From NCBI RefSeq assembly GCF_021347895.1, contig NC_067132.1, positions 11,586,995 through 11,650,994 on the forward strand: a DNA stretch of 64,000 nt, in the 5' to 3' direction. The notes under the pieces were generated by a model. The model had not been told where the DNA came from. It did not search any database and worked only from the letters and a program-made list of their open reading frames with translations. Both the position numbers and the translations under genes were made by a program. Shown here one piece after another: positions 37,895 to 51,456 of the stretch. Numbering within the stretch: position 1 is the stretch's first letter; every line of letters starts with the position of its first letter. Source of the stretch: Acanthochromis polyacanthus (lineage: Eukaryota > Chordata > Actinopteri > Pomacentridae).

Positions 37895-40800
37895 GGACCT
37901 GCCTGATTGGGCATCTGCCGAAAAATTTTAGTGACCTAAAATAAAATTTCAATGAAAAACATGAGACACAGAGTTCCACACAGCCTGTAGGCTACAAACT
38001 GATGACTTTTGTTTCTGTCTTCTTGTTATTTTTTTGTTGCTTTTTTCTTTTAAAGGAGAGGTTTGCCCCTCTGGACTTGCAGCCCGTTTTCACTGGCTCT
38101 GCAAACTTTATTAGAGCCGTGGTTTATGTAAACGTGAATATACGCATTTCTATGCAGCAGCAGAAATACTATAAAAAATTAAGACTAAGAAGTGAATGAT
38201 ATGTTCACAGTTACGTTTTTAGTCTCCAGTCGTGTCCTAAGGGACTTTTGAAAAGTCTTCCATACATTTTATTCAGCCTATAATAAAAGAGAAATGTGTA
38301 CTCAGTGGGGCTTTCCATTTCCAATAAAAAATCCAAATATACATCTTTGTGAAAACTTGGGTTTTCTTTTAGACCAGTGCGTATTTGCAACCTTCAAGCA
38401 GAATAAATAAAGACTAAATAAAAGTCAATATAAAAATAATAAAGTGCGCAATATTTATGATTATTTTTCTGCAGCGGGGAGCATGTAAAACAGCACATGG
38501 AGTCATTGGAGGTCATGTGTGCTCATAAACACATTGTGATCACATGGAATATGAAGATCAAGGGAAACTTGGTGAGGTGAACCTCAGTCTGATGTTACTT
38601 TTTATTGACACACACAGACGCACACAGCCTAAGGGTTTATTTGCATAAAGTGCATAGGTACACACTCCTAGTGGGCTCCACCCTTGTGTAGTCACGCAAC
38701 AGAGACAACTGGCAGAATCTCAGGGAGCTTCCAAAACCACCTGCTTCATGATTTTATTCCTCTGTTGTTGCCGCTCTAAACCTTTTAACTCACTGTGTAC
38801 AAGATATCTATAAGTGTTTTATATTAAGTCAATAAACATATGTTTCATAAACTTTTAAAAAATATAAGATAGAGTCCAAACTGCAGTCAAATCTCATATC
38901 CACTCAACTAACTGCATCAGTCATGACTCAATAGTACCTTCACACAGTCCCCCTGGTGGACAAAAAGCTTAACTGCATCTGAAAAACCTTCATTATTCCT
39001 CTATGAAACGAAGGCAAACGAAACCCAAAGCTGCAGGTTTCATAACATGTTTTCTGTCAATGACTCACTGTTCAAAAAAAAAAAAGACAGACAATTATGA
39101 CTGGTGTTCTAAACCACAGGAAGGATGTGGATGTGTACTTGTTGCTCATCTTAGATTTATCTGGAAACACTCCGGCCACCTTTCATGTTGAAATATCAGA
39201 GGAGAAAATGCTATTGTGAGAAACAAGTTCCTAAAGGAGAGGGGGAGGGCAGAGATTCCAGATGCATATAGAACCAAATCCCTCATGTTCCACTCTAATT
39301 AATCTCATTAGTACAGCATCAAAAGAGAGCTAAGCTGGTCACTACTACCACTGATAACAAGGCATCCAGCAGAGGCAGCAAACAAACAGAAGCTTTGGAA
39401 TGAATGCAGAAGAGATGGTCTTAAAATATTCCAGATAAATGCCACCTTTACTGTTGTTTTCAAAAAGATTGCTGCAACTTCCAGCCATAAGACTGGTCCA
39501 GAAAGCCTCTGGTAGCTGTTGGCACTGCCAGGCAATACCACTGCTCACTTTCAACAGCTTCTACACACCTTTCAACACTTACAGCAGCTTCCCACACAAA
39601 ATTGAATCTTGTCCATTTTCCAATCATTCCCTTCGCAGGCCTCACTCGCCACTGACAATCCCCAGCATCGGTCTACATCGAAGCAGCGGTTGCCGTCTTT
39701 ACCTCTGCGTGAGGTCTTATCCAGGAACGACACCTTTAATAAGTCCGATTAGCACCTGTACTGCTAGTTTGCGTGATGGCTAAGCTAAATGAGCATTGAA
39801 ATAACTCAGGGTATGTGTGTGTAAAAGTTGCATGACTGCAGCCAACAGGATGCCAGTTGTTGGGTGCCATGCCAAACCAAGGCGGCGGATGATGGAGATT
39901 AAGAGTACTGTAAGGATCAGGAGAGGAGAAGGTGAAAGAGGAGAGCCACATGTGCTTGAGGAGGACATGGCTGCACAGCTCTCAGATCGTCAGACCCTTC
40001 CAAATCCCTCTGCCAACTTCTCCGAGAAAACAGCTTTACATGAGAATTTTCTTTCAACCCCCAGGACTAGGACAGCAGTGAACCTCAGAGGACCTCTCCT
40101 CTCCTCTCCTCTGCTCTCTCTTTTATCCTCTTTTATCACATGAGTTTTCCCTTGCAAAGCAGAGGGAGTGATTCTTTTTTATTTCTTAATAAGAAAAGCA
40201 CCTCTTGTTTCTAGAGCTGTCACATCCAGCTGTGCCAGTAGCCTCTGCGTTGATAAGGCAGCTGCCAAGGCCACCGGCAACAAAATCCGTTCTGAGGCAG
40301 CGCATGAATATTTGAAGCGGATTGTGGAGCAATGCGGGGAGACGGAGGGAGGCGGCCGACGAACAGCGGGGGGGTGGGAAGACAAGAGTAGACCTCAATA
40401 TAATTGCATGTGACTAAAAGACACAAGGGGATAATAAGGATTTGGAGTGGATGAACAGACAAAAACACAAACAGTTCCTCCTATCTACAAACTATCTTTA
40501 AACTGTAAATCACCCTCAGCAGCTAAATGAAACCTATAATTGGAAATGTTTCCTAAAAAACAATGTGAGAAGATAAAGAAGAGGAGTCTTATCTTTTATC
40601 TCAATTCAAGCCTAAAAGTGCCAGACAGAAAAAGTTCATAAGTTTCTACAAAACTACTGAAAAAAAAAACTGTGCAAAGAAAGGCAATACAGATTAATTT
40701 TGCACAGAAAATAAATAAGCAGCTACTTAAGTGCATTTGACCATCAGTCACAGAGAAAAAGCATTGAACCAACACAGTCTGCAAGTGGGAGAGTATTTTT

Positions 40801-41185
40801 ACAGCTCCTAATCAATATTTGTGAATGCTATTGAATATCTTTAAAGTGACCATTTCCAAGCATAAACATTATGTAGTTTCCACTCGACTGCAACCATGTG
40901 ATTATTTACTACTTATGGGACTATTGCTACTACAAACAATACGACTATTAACATATGTTTGGATACTTATGTAGAATCATACCGAAACGCTGCTGTAGAA
41001 TCAACACTCTAGACTAAACTGAGTCACATCCTCATATCAGAGGTTAAAGCAAACACTATATCAAAGGTATTTATCAGTCTAAGCCATATTAAATCAGCAG
41101 CTTCCTAGTAACTCAAAGCCACACACACTAACACTCACATAAACAAAATGTCCACAAACAAAAGTTATTTTCTGACCTCCTTTAC

Positions 41186-41367
41186 CTTGGAAGAAACTCT
41201 TGACGCGGAGGTAGGAAACTGCAAGGCGCAGCACTGACAGCTTGTCCAGCTTAGAGATCACATCCGGCGGGAACGGCAGCAGGCTGGCCAGCCGGTCCAG
41301 TTCAGCATTCAGCCTGTCCCGGTGCCGCTTGGACGGGTTGGTTTTCTCACTGGCAGATGACGGCTTC
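41186..41367 (-). CDS. ahrr: AHRR exon, bHLH domain
   Basis: A 182-nt exon between a CTCATCAG acceptor and a CCAAG/GTAAAG donor. It completes the split Gln codon of the previous exon and reads [20 protein letters not shown], then [20 protein letters not shown], then [20 protein letters not shown]. This covers the whole basic helix-loop-helix: [11 protein letters not shown] is the DNA-contacting basic region and the two helices flank the PFPPDV loop. The AELDRL and RVKSFFQ choices fit AHRR rather than AHR. PAS and repression-domain exons were not found downstream. Confidence 0.93.
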
Positions 41368-43683
<2,316 letters not shown>

Positions 43684-44254
43684 CTAAAATTAAGTAAATT
43701 ACCTTAAAGTAATCCAATTAAGATGCTCTAAAATTAAAAACAAATGTAGGAATCTGCCAATTAAGATTTATTATAGGTATTATTGCTTGCTAATAATTGA
43801 GATTAAAATAAAAATAAATAACAGCTGGTGATAGTTAAATGCAAAAAAGTGCAAAAAGCATGCCGGACCCTTAAAAAAGCACCATGAATTAATAATGGCA
43901 TTAAAAAATTTAAATCACACACTCACATAGAAAGAAAAAAAATGTGACAGATTACAGCACTAACCGAGAATATCCGTGGGCTTCAGTTAATTCCAGTATA
44001 GTGTTTGGCTGTTGAGTCACATTGACTTTACGCGCAGAGAAGAGATGCGTCTCCCAGGGTGCACAGACTGCGATAAATCCAAGATAAATGAAATAAAAGC
44101 GCAGAGAGTCCGGCGTGAGCTCCAAGCTGATGTTTTCATCAGCTCCGCACTGCTCGGGGCAGATGTTGGCTGATGCTTTATACCCAATTGAGTCGCCTTC
44201 ACTTCCTCGCGTTTCAGGTGGCGGATTCCTCTGAATGATATGTCGAGTCCTTCG

Positions 44255-44309
44255 CACGCAACTCTCTGCCTCACAAACACGGCGGCAGCGCACACACAAA
44301 CACACGCGA
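44255..44309 (-). promoter_or_regulatory. Pair of dioxin response element (XRE) consensus sites
   Basis: Two minus-strand matches to TNGCGTG, the AHR/ARNT binding core, lie 48 bp apart (start to start): TTGCGTG at 44255-44261 and TCGCGTG at 44303-44309. Bare GCGTG cores also occur at 44113 and 44648. AHRR is a known AHR target with XREs near its 5' end, so function is plausible, but short cores also occur by chance. Confidence 0.45.
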
Positions 44310-44689
44310 GGCTTATGCTGCTTTCAAGTGTCGTCCGTACATGGCGCTTTTGCATTTGTGCTTGCAGCCTACATTGTGTCCACGTCGTATTTAGCTTTTT
44401 TGTTCTTATCATGAAACAATGCTCTTCTATTTTCTGTTCCAAATTTCTATTTCTTGTTTAAAAATGTTAAATAGTTAGTTAGTCAGCATAATAGCGTCAC
44501 TCTGTAGCCTGAACTAGCCACAACGTCAGTTCGGCTACAGGAAAAAAAAACGTTACCGACAACAGCTACATTCAACGTCGTGTTTGAATCATATCTGTGT
44601 GATCATGTGTATATTTTTCTGGTAAAAATACTTGAAATATGTGATAAGCGTGTAAATTTACGAGCTACACTTGAAAGTGGCAGTAGCCC

Positions 44690-45060
44690 AACCCGACCCG
44701 ACCGCTCGCTCTCAGCTCGAGCCGAAGGGGAGGGATCACACACGGAGAGCAGCGGCAGCTCAGAGCCGCTCACTCACTCCGAGGCTGCCGGAGGTCGACG
44801 GTACTCACGGATCGAGGGGGGTTTTTACTGCCACAAACCTTTACGGAGACGCTTAAATTTCACACTGACGCCCGAGTACTCGAGTACAAAGCTGCGTTGG
44901 ACCGGACCGGGCGTCTGAAAACTGATTTTGCGGATTCCAGACGGTTCTCTGGGACATTGTGTAGCAGCTGTGTCAAGTTTTCCACACACGTCAGGTTTGC
45001 ACCGGAAGTAAGACTGCGCCTTCAAAACAAAATCAACAATGTGACGCGTATTAGATGTTT
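44690..45060 (-). promoter_or_regulatory. CpG-rich candidate AHRR promoter with ETS site
   Basis: This is the most CpG-dense stretch in the AHRR region, against an AT-rich background. It contains a consensus ETS site (ACCGGAAGT at 45001-45009 on the plus strand) and a GACGCG-type motif near 45045, with no obvious TATA box. Position just upstream of the candidate first exon suggests a TATA-less promoter driving AHRR leftward. Confidence 0.5.
44809..45000 (-). other. ahrr: Candidate AHRR non-coding first exon
   Basis: On the minus strand a strong donor (GATCC/GTGAGTACC, boundary at 44809) ends a CpG-rich segment about 1.3 kb upstream of the start-codon exon. That exon needs an upstream 5' UTR exon because it begins at a splice acceptor. 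The upstream limit is approximate because no transcription start can be read. There is no direct transcript evidence. Confidence 0.5.
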
Positions 45061-45659
45061 AAAATCGTCTGCAAAATATTTGCAATAAAATTTCACACCA
45101 TCGTGAGTGTGAAAGGACTAATCACGATGGTAGCTGGCATGTCTTTTGGCATAATTTTCAATATTGATTGAATGTCGTCCGTCAGGGTAAATTGAATTTT
45201 CTAACCGCAAGAAGGTATGTTAATGTGATCCATTGACAGAACTGGTCTCTGTTCTGTGCTAAATATTCGACATTGGATTTGATTGTTAATTGATTAATTT
45301 AGCCTCACGATACAATTTTGCGTTTTATAGCTTGAGTTAACAATTCTGAAAGTCACTGCGTTGTGATTTTGAGGTTAGATTAGCTCAGATTCATTGTCTT
45401 TGTACAGAGTACACAGAACAAGACAATGTAATGCAATTTAACATCTAAGCTGAAGTGCAAAATAAGCAGTAAAAGTGCAATGAAATGAAAACTGTATCCT
45501 TTGTAATTGCATAGTATTCACTTGCTTGTTCATTTTAATGCCTGGTACCACTAAAGCGATATTACATGAAGAATACAATGAACACAACAAAAAAATGCAG
45601 CTGATTACATAATACTTCATGTCCTATTTGACATGCTTAGGCTTAACTGTATTCCTAGG

Positions 45660-45667
45660 GTATATAA
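45660..45667 (+). promoter_or_regulatory. TATA box of the transposase gene
   Basis: TATATAAG lies 91 bp upstream of the transposase ATG, inside the element, in the position expected for its own RNA polymerase II promoter. Confidence 0.55.
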
Positions 45668-45757
45668 GAGGCCATTTCATGTCATCAGCTGCACTAGAGT
45701 GGTTTCCTGCTGACATTCAAGCCGTAGCACAACTCAGAAGCTGTCAGCTCTCACATA

Positions 45758-46786
45758 ATGCCGAAAACTAAAGAATTATGTGAAGCCACAAAGGCAGCCA
45801 TCTTGGCACTGCTGGCAATTGGCATGAGTGAGAGACAGGTAGCGAAAAAACTGAAGATCTCCAAGACAGCCATTCATTACACCAAGAAAAAACAAGCCCA
45901 ATATGGTACGACCAAATTACTAGCTGGTCGTGGCAGGAAACGTCTTTCTACCCCACGAGATGACCGGGAACTCATCCATTCCTGTGTCAGCAATCTTTCT
46001 CAGACCATCACGGACCTTAAAAATGAGTGGGCACTGTCAAGAAATGTGACTTGTTCTGCAAGGACAGTTCGAAACCGACTTCTTGAAGCTGGTCTGAAGT
46101 TACACAGGACACGGAAGGAGCCCTTCATCAATGAAAGGCAGAGGGAAGCCCGGTTACTCTTTGCTGGGGATCACAAGGATTGGACTGTTGATGATTGGGC
46201 TAAGGTTCTCTTCAGTGATGAATACAGTTTTCAGTTGATGCCCACTCCAGCCAACTTACTGGTTAGGAGGAAGCCTGGAGAAACCTACAAACTAGACTGT
46301 CTTGCCCCTACAGTAAAACATGGGCGTGGATCAGTGACCATCTGGGGTTGTTTCAGTCTGGGTGGAACAGGTCAAGTGCAATTGTGTGAAGGGCGAATGA
46401 ACCAGGTCATGTACAGGGCTACTCTTGAAAACAGTCTTCTTCCATCAGCTGGAAAACTCTTTCCTGGCTCCAATGACTGGATTTTCCAACAAGACAATAC
46501 CCCTTGCCACACAGCAAGGTCAGTTAAAGCCTGGATGGAGAACCAGAACATTCAAACCATGTCTTGGCCTGCTCAATCACCAGATCTAAATCCAATCGAA
46601 AACCTATGGAAAATCATCAAATGCAAAATGGAGAACCACAAGCCTAAAAACAAAGCAGATTTGTTTGAATTAGTGCAGCAGGAATGGGCTGCTGTGACAG
46701 CAGAACAATGTCAGAAGCTGGTGGAGAACATGCCAAGACGCATGGCTGCAGTCATCAAACACAATGGTTCTGCAATCAAGTACTGA
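45758..46786 (+). CDS. Tc1-like DD34E transposase, uninterrupted
   Basis: A 342-residue frame from ATG to TGA with no stop or frameshift, about the normal length for Tc1 transposases. Residues 1-50 and about 70-120 form the paired-like DNA-binding region with two helix-turn-helix parts (KLKISKTAIHY; CSARTVRNRLLEAGLKL), joined by an AT-hook-like GRGRKR at 57-62. The catalytic triad is present: Asp154 (LFSDEYSF), Asp246 (FQQDNTPCH) and Glu281 (DLNPIENLW). There are 34 residues between the last two, which is the DD34E class. The family moves by cut and paste into TA sites. Activity is not proven, but no key residue is missing. Confidence 0.95.
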   Translation: MPKTKELCEATKAAILALLAIGMSERQVAKKLKISKTAIHYTKKKQAQYGTTKLLAGRGRKRLSTPRDDRELIHSCVSNLSQTITDLKNEWALSRNVTCSARTVRNRLLEAGLKLHRTRKEPFINERQREARLLFAGDHKDWTVDDWAKVLFSDEYSFQLMPTPANLLVRRKPGETYKLDCLAPTVKHGRGSVTIWGCFSLGGTGQVQLCEGRMNQVMYRATLENSLLPSAGKLFPGSNDWIFQQDNTPCHTARSVKAWMENQNIQTMSWPAQSPDLNPIENLWKIIKCKMENHKPKNKADLFELVQQEWAAVTAEQCQKLVENMPRRMAAVIKHNGSAIKY

Positions 46787-49700
46787 CTCCTGTGTGGATC
46801 ATGTGACTAAAACAGACAGAAAAGAAAATAGCAGAAAAGAAAGTGTTGTTGACAGCACAATGCCGTAGCTGTTGATGTAAAAGCTTAAGTGATTTTGGCT
46901 ATTGTCAAGAAAACCAAATGTCAAGATATCAGCTTTTAAATGAAACTCTTATGAGCTATTTTTGTTGTTATCAATATATCTGTCCAAACAAATGTACCTT
47001 TAGTTGTACCAGGCATTAAAATGAACAAGGAACTGAAGAAATCAAAGGTGGATTTAGAATTAGCATCAGTAACAGTATGAACAGTGCATGCAAGATGTAT
47101 AAGTAATAAATGTAGTACTGTACTTACAGAATTGCTATATGCACTATGACAGTATGAACAGAAAGTTATAAGCACACGTGTACAAATAGAGTAAGCTGTA
47201 GGTAATACAAATGTGTTAGATAAATAACAAAATGCAGGTAGAAAAATGTAAATGCAAATCACAGTATTATAAGTACAGGCAGTGGCAGTATAAACAGTGC
47301 ACTATAAAGAAATCAAGTTTATATGAATAGTTACTGTCCGTTTATAGTCAGAAATCAGATATTTGTTGTCAAACAGTGTTTTGTGTAATCAGTAAAAGCT
47401 CCTTTAACAGTTTGACTGGCAAGTGGGGGACATCACTTTTATTATAATTAGTTATAGGGTTGCAAGATAAAGCTATGTCATGTATTCAACCTGCTTTGTT
47501 TGTTATTTCAGTGCCAAACCTTTATGCATAAACTGTCTTCAAATTCCCATTTGTACATTCACTGCTGCCATTTATTAAAGGTTTTGTAGCAGCAGCCACT
47601 GCAAACTGCAACTGATTGCGTGATCTTCCTGCAGTCGTCCTTCTGAGGTTACAAAAATCAACAGACTAAGCAAACATACTGTTATGGTATCAGCACTTTT
47701 GTCATGTCACTGCAGGACAATCCTTCTCCCTGTACTTACCCTGTGCATTAACAATGTGTTTGACTCCAATCTAATAAAAGTGTTTTGGTAAAGTCTCTTG
47801 TCACTGAAACTCACGAGTCTCCGAGTCTCCAGAAAATACATGAACTGCACGTAGCTTGAATGGTAGTCTACTCTACTGCACCCTGGTGTACTGATTCGTG
47901 CACTACAAACACAAGCACACAAGCTGATTGTGTATTTATGTGTAGTAAATCATGGAAGTGAAGCAACGCTCCAATGCACTTCATTAAATACAGGTGACAC
48001 ACCACAGGAGATTCCCCTTGGTGATGGTGTGTCACACGTCCTACGAAGTACAGAAAAAGGAAAATATGAGCGTTTGAAGGCAATCTGGATGTCTTCTTTT
48101 GTGGACTGGCACCAAACTATGAATGAGTCTGTTACAGCAGCTCTTTAGAATAGAACACATGAAATTAAACAGCTCTATATAAACTGGGTTAATGTATAAT
48201 TGAGGGACTTTTAAAGTCAATGGGATATATCTTGCATACATTTTTGTTTATATCTTGCATACATTTTTGTTAACAGTAGAAAATATGCTTTTTATGTTCA
48301 TCATGATCAAGTCTTTACAAATTCCATAATTATTTCTTATGAAAACAATCACTTATTAATAAAAAATGACTGAATATCACTAAAATGTCAACTAAATAAC
48401 CATCCAAATTTAATAACGATCACCTTCTAATTAGCTAAACAATAATAAAATGAGCTTATTCAGTAATTGTTTTGATTGTGTTATTTTATTAAGTTGAGAT
48501 AATCATGACAAATATTTCTTTTTTGGCAATATATTAAAATTTTATTTGGAAAATAAGAAATTGTATCTACGTCCGAGAAATCACTTTCAACTAAGTTCCC
48601 CATTACAAAAACACCTCTCAAGGAAGTGTGTTAATTCCAGATCACATGACCTGCTCCACATGATGTCATTTCCTCCTGAAGAAAAGACTGGAAGACTCCA
48701 AGGCTTTCTGAGTTATTTAATATAAAGTAGTCTGTGAGTCAAGTGTGTGTTTATGGCATGTCTACAGGTTTACTACAATATCTTTATAAATAACTTTCAA
48801 TTTCAGTTTTACTCAATTGTAGATATAATATTTAGAAGAATCTTTCTGTAAAAATGCCATGTGGTGTTTGGTTATAGGCGGCCATGTTGATTTTAGGCCT
48901 GAAAACAGCAAAATGTCAACTCTGACACAAAAAGTCCCGCAATTATATATCGACCCAACCACATTATTTAGAAAGGGTAGAAAGACAGTGTCCAGCCACA
49001 ACTTGTGATGTGGCTCAATCAACTAAGGTTTATGTCAACCAATAGGATTAATACTGAAAAGCTCTGAGTGATGTTTGTCTAACTAAAGCTTTAATCTGCA
49101 AGCTAATAAAACGTTCTGACAGCCGACAGCAGCCAGTGGGCATGTTGGCAGCGTGATGAGAGCAGAGTAAATCGCTGTTTAATCACCGCTGGTCCTCAGA
49201 AATGTCACATTTTAATGCATGCGGCGTATAGAACAGCACGCACAACCATGGCCTCGTGCTGGAGGTTGATGTGCCAAGGAAGCCTGACACGTTGGTCATT
49301 AAATCCTCATTATTTCCCCTCTCTTCTGGCTGTTCAGGAATGCTACTCTCAGTACACAGCAGTCACACTGCACCATTGATGGAGCAGATGGCATCAGGCT
49401 GCTGTATCGGGGTGTCCATCAGGGGAGATGCTTTATTTGTTGTGACAGGTGGAGTTGGGGATCTGAAGAGGTCCTAAGGTCCTGTTAACACTGTCAGTGG
49501 CTGCCATTAAAGCCACAGGGAGCTTTGGTATCGATGCAAATCCGCTGGCAACACTACCCAAGCTGCCTTCCAGATTAGCCCGGGCTTAAAGCTCTGCTAA
49601 CAGTGCTGTGGCGGACCTTCGCACGCAACTGTGCATGTGTGCATGAGCGCATGTTTCTGCGTGTGTGTTCGTGCATACAGTAAGTATGTGGCTAAATACA

Positions 49701-50989
49701 CATTTCAGAATAATGACCATGGAGCCAAACAGGACTTACTGAAAGCCATCTGCCAGGTGCAATAGTGTGGCTTTCATTGATTAAGATGTCCCTCTTAGCA
49801 TCACAGTGGGATTTCAGGAGACGTGCAGCGCCGTGACATGACAAGTCTCATTCTAATGGACATTCATAATTGATGGGAGGGTCAATATCGGAAAGTACCA
49901 AACATACACTCATTTCACTTCTGTCACTGTCACTTAGAGAGAGCTCATTTCCCATTAAGCGCTACATGATTGCTCAGTGACAAGGAAACAATATTTGCCA
50001 ATACAAGTCACACAAGACACGGTAGAGCTGCCAGTTTTCCTTTTGCACAAAAAATAAGTGGCTGTAAGGAAATGACTGGAGAAAACACGCAGGAATTGAA
50101 GTGCTTCACCTAAATTTTATCCAATACTGACAAAAGTGGTGCCCATAGAGGCCCCGGAACTCAGCATGAAGAGAGCTGTTAGTCTGATGAGTGCTGCTGA
50201 AAAACAGGAATGGTGTTGTCAGGATTTGTGGAGCCAGAGTATAAGCCATGACCGCAGAGAGTTGTTAATGCGAAAGACTGAGCTTAGGAGGTGCTGTTAG
50301 GTCAAAAAGGAGGCATGTTCGGACAATGAGGACCTGCGGGAAATTCTCATGCATGTACGCACGTGCACGAACAAAAGCAAGGCTTCCACTTTTCATTTTC
50401 AAACAACAACCGACACACATTGACCTCGAAGTGTTTAATACCACATCTGAACAAAGTGATGTTTATATGGGGACAATGATCAGATCTGCTTTGATCTCAT
50501 AAGACCACAGACCTCAAATCCAAAATAAGAGGCACAGATTGAAAAAGCCTGTGATGGAAAAAATAAATCAGACAAAAGACTGTCATGCTTGAAAATCATT
50601 TTATGACAGGACTGTTAAAATATTTTTGTGACGATACTTTTCACCACTTCCTGTATATTGTGGAATGAGGTGTGACTCAAAAAACATGTTTCAGAAATAG
50701 CATTTTATGTCAAGCAGACAGTCAGACGAATAAATATTGCATTTATTTACTGTTAAAATTAGTTATGGCATATTTTAGAGTGATGCCAAATATTAAAGCA
50801 AACACCTTCACACATTTCTCTCAGGGCCTGAATCTGTGTCAGAGCAAACTGTGTGTTGGTAGTGATTTGTTTTGTTTTTTCTGAGGCTATATGGAGCATC
50901 TCTCCTTCTTCTGCTCCCCTCAGTGTCTCTGTAATGTGCTCTCCATCCCTCGGCTCTAGTTGTGTTTCTATCTGTGTGAAGTGCAGGAA

Positions 50990-51010
50990 GGGGGGGGGGG
51001 GGGGGGGGGG
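50990..51010 (+). repeat. G21 homopolymer
   Basis: 21 consecutive G on the plus strand, able to form a G-quadruplex. Its length may be unreliable in sequencing. Confidence 0.95.
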
Positions 51011-51390
51011 CAGAAGAGGCCAACAGAGAGGCCCACAATGTTGTGTAACACCCAGGATGCTGGGAAACCCTGCAAGCAAATGAGTCACTTTTGCAAGGAT
51101 GAATGTTGACAGTGGAACACAAACGGGAAACCAGGCAGCAACTGTTTGCTTTGCACAAACAAAACAAAAGGCTATGATAGTTATACATGCTGGGTATTGG
51201 ATGCACTTCAGCTTCTCTGAACAACTGTTTAGGTCTTCAGTGAGGTAGGGGGAAAAGCGGGCAAGAGAGAGAGAATGAATCAGAAATGAATCAGCATAGA
51301 AAGCATGGCGTATAATATGAGATCACTGTGCTGAGTGAAAGCTCCAGAGGCCTCAGATCTGCAATCATTGCTTCCCACTGCATCACAGAG

Positions 51391-51393
<3 letters not shown>

Positions 51394-51452
<59 letters not shown>
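51394..51452 (+). repeat. (AC)n microsatellite
   Basis: 59 bp of uninterrupted AC repeat between the AHRR and ANKS6 loci. Confidence 0.97.

Positions 51453-51456
<4 letters not shown>

Larger units (their letters stand above)
34989..41185. other. Probably AHRR intron 3, no exon seen
   Basis: Lies directly downstream of the bHLH exon in AHRR orientation. I looked on the minus strand for the conserved PAS motifs of AHR-family proteins and saw none. There are CT-rich repeats at 40095-40130 and a poly-A run at 39074. Confidence 0.5.
45525..47029 (+). mobile_element. Tc1/mariner-family transposon with intact transposase
   Basis: An inverted repeat flanks the transposase gene. TTGTTCATTTTAATGCCTGG, running on through GTAC(C/A)ACTAAAG, occurs at 45525-45555, and its reverse complement at 46998-47028, with one mismatch. 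Outside these blocks the two flanks resemble each other only weakly, so the true outer ends and the TA target duplication are unresolved. The left flank (about 45400-45500) and right flank (47060-47330) both carry short GTGCAA/AGTGCA-type motifs, suggesting insertion into an older repeat. Confidence 0.85.

Noticed and set aside
43952..44442. Overlapping minus-strand frames near the AHRR 5' end
   Set aside because: They do not carry AHRR or other family motifs. The region is better read as AHRR intron 1 or regulatory sequence.
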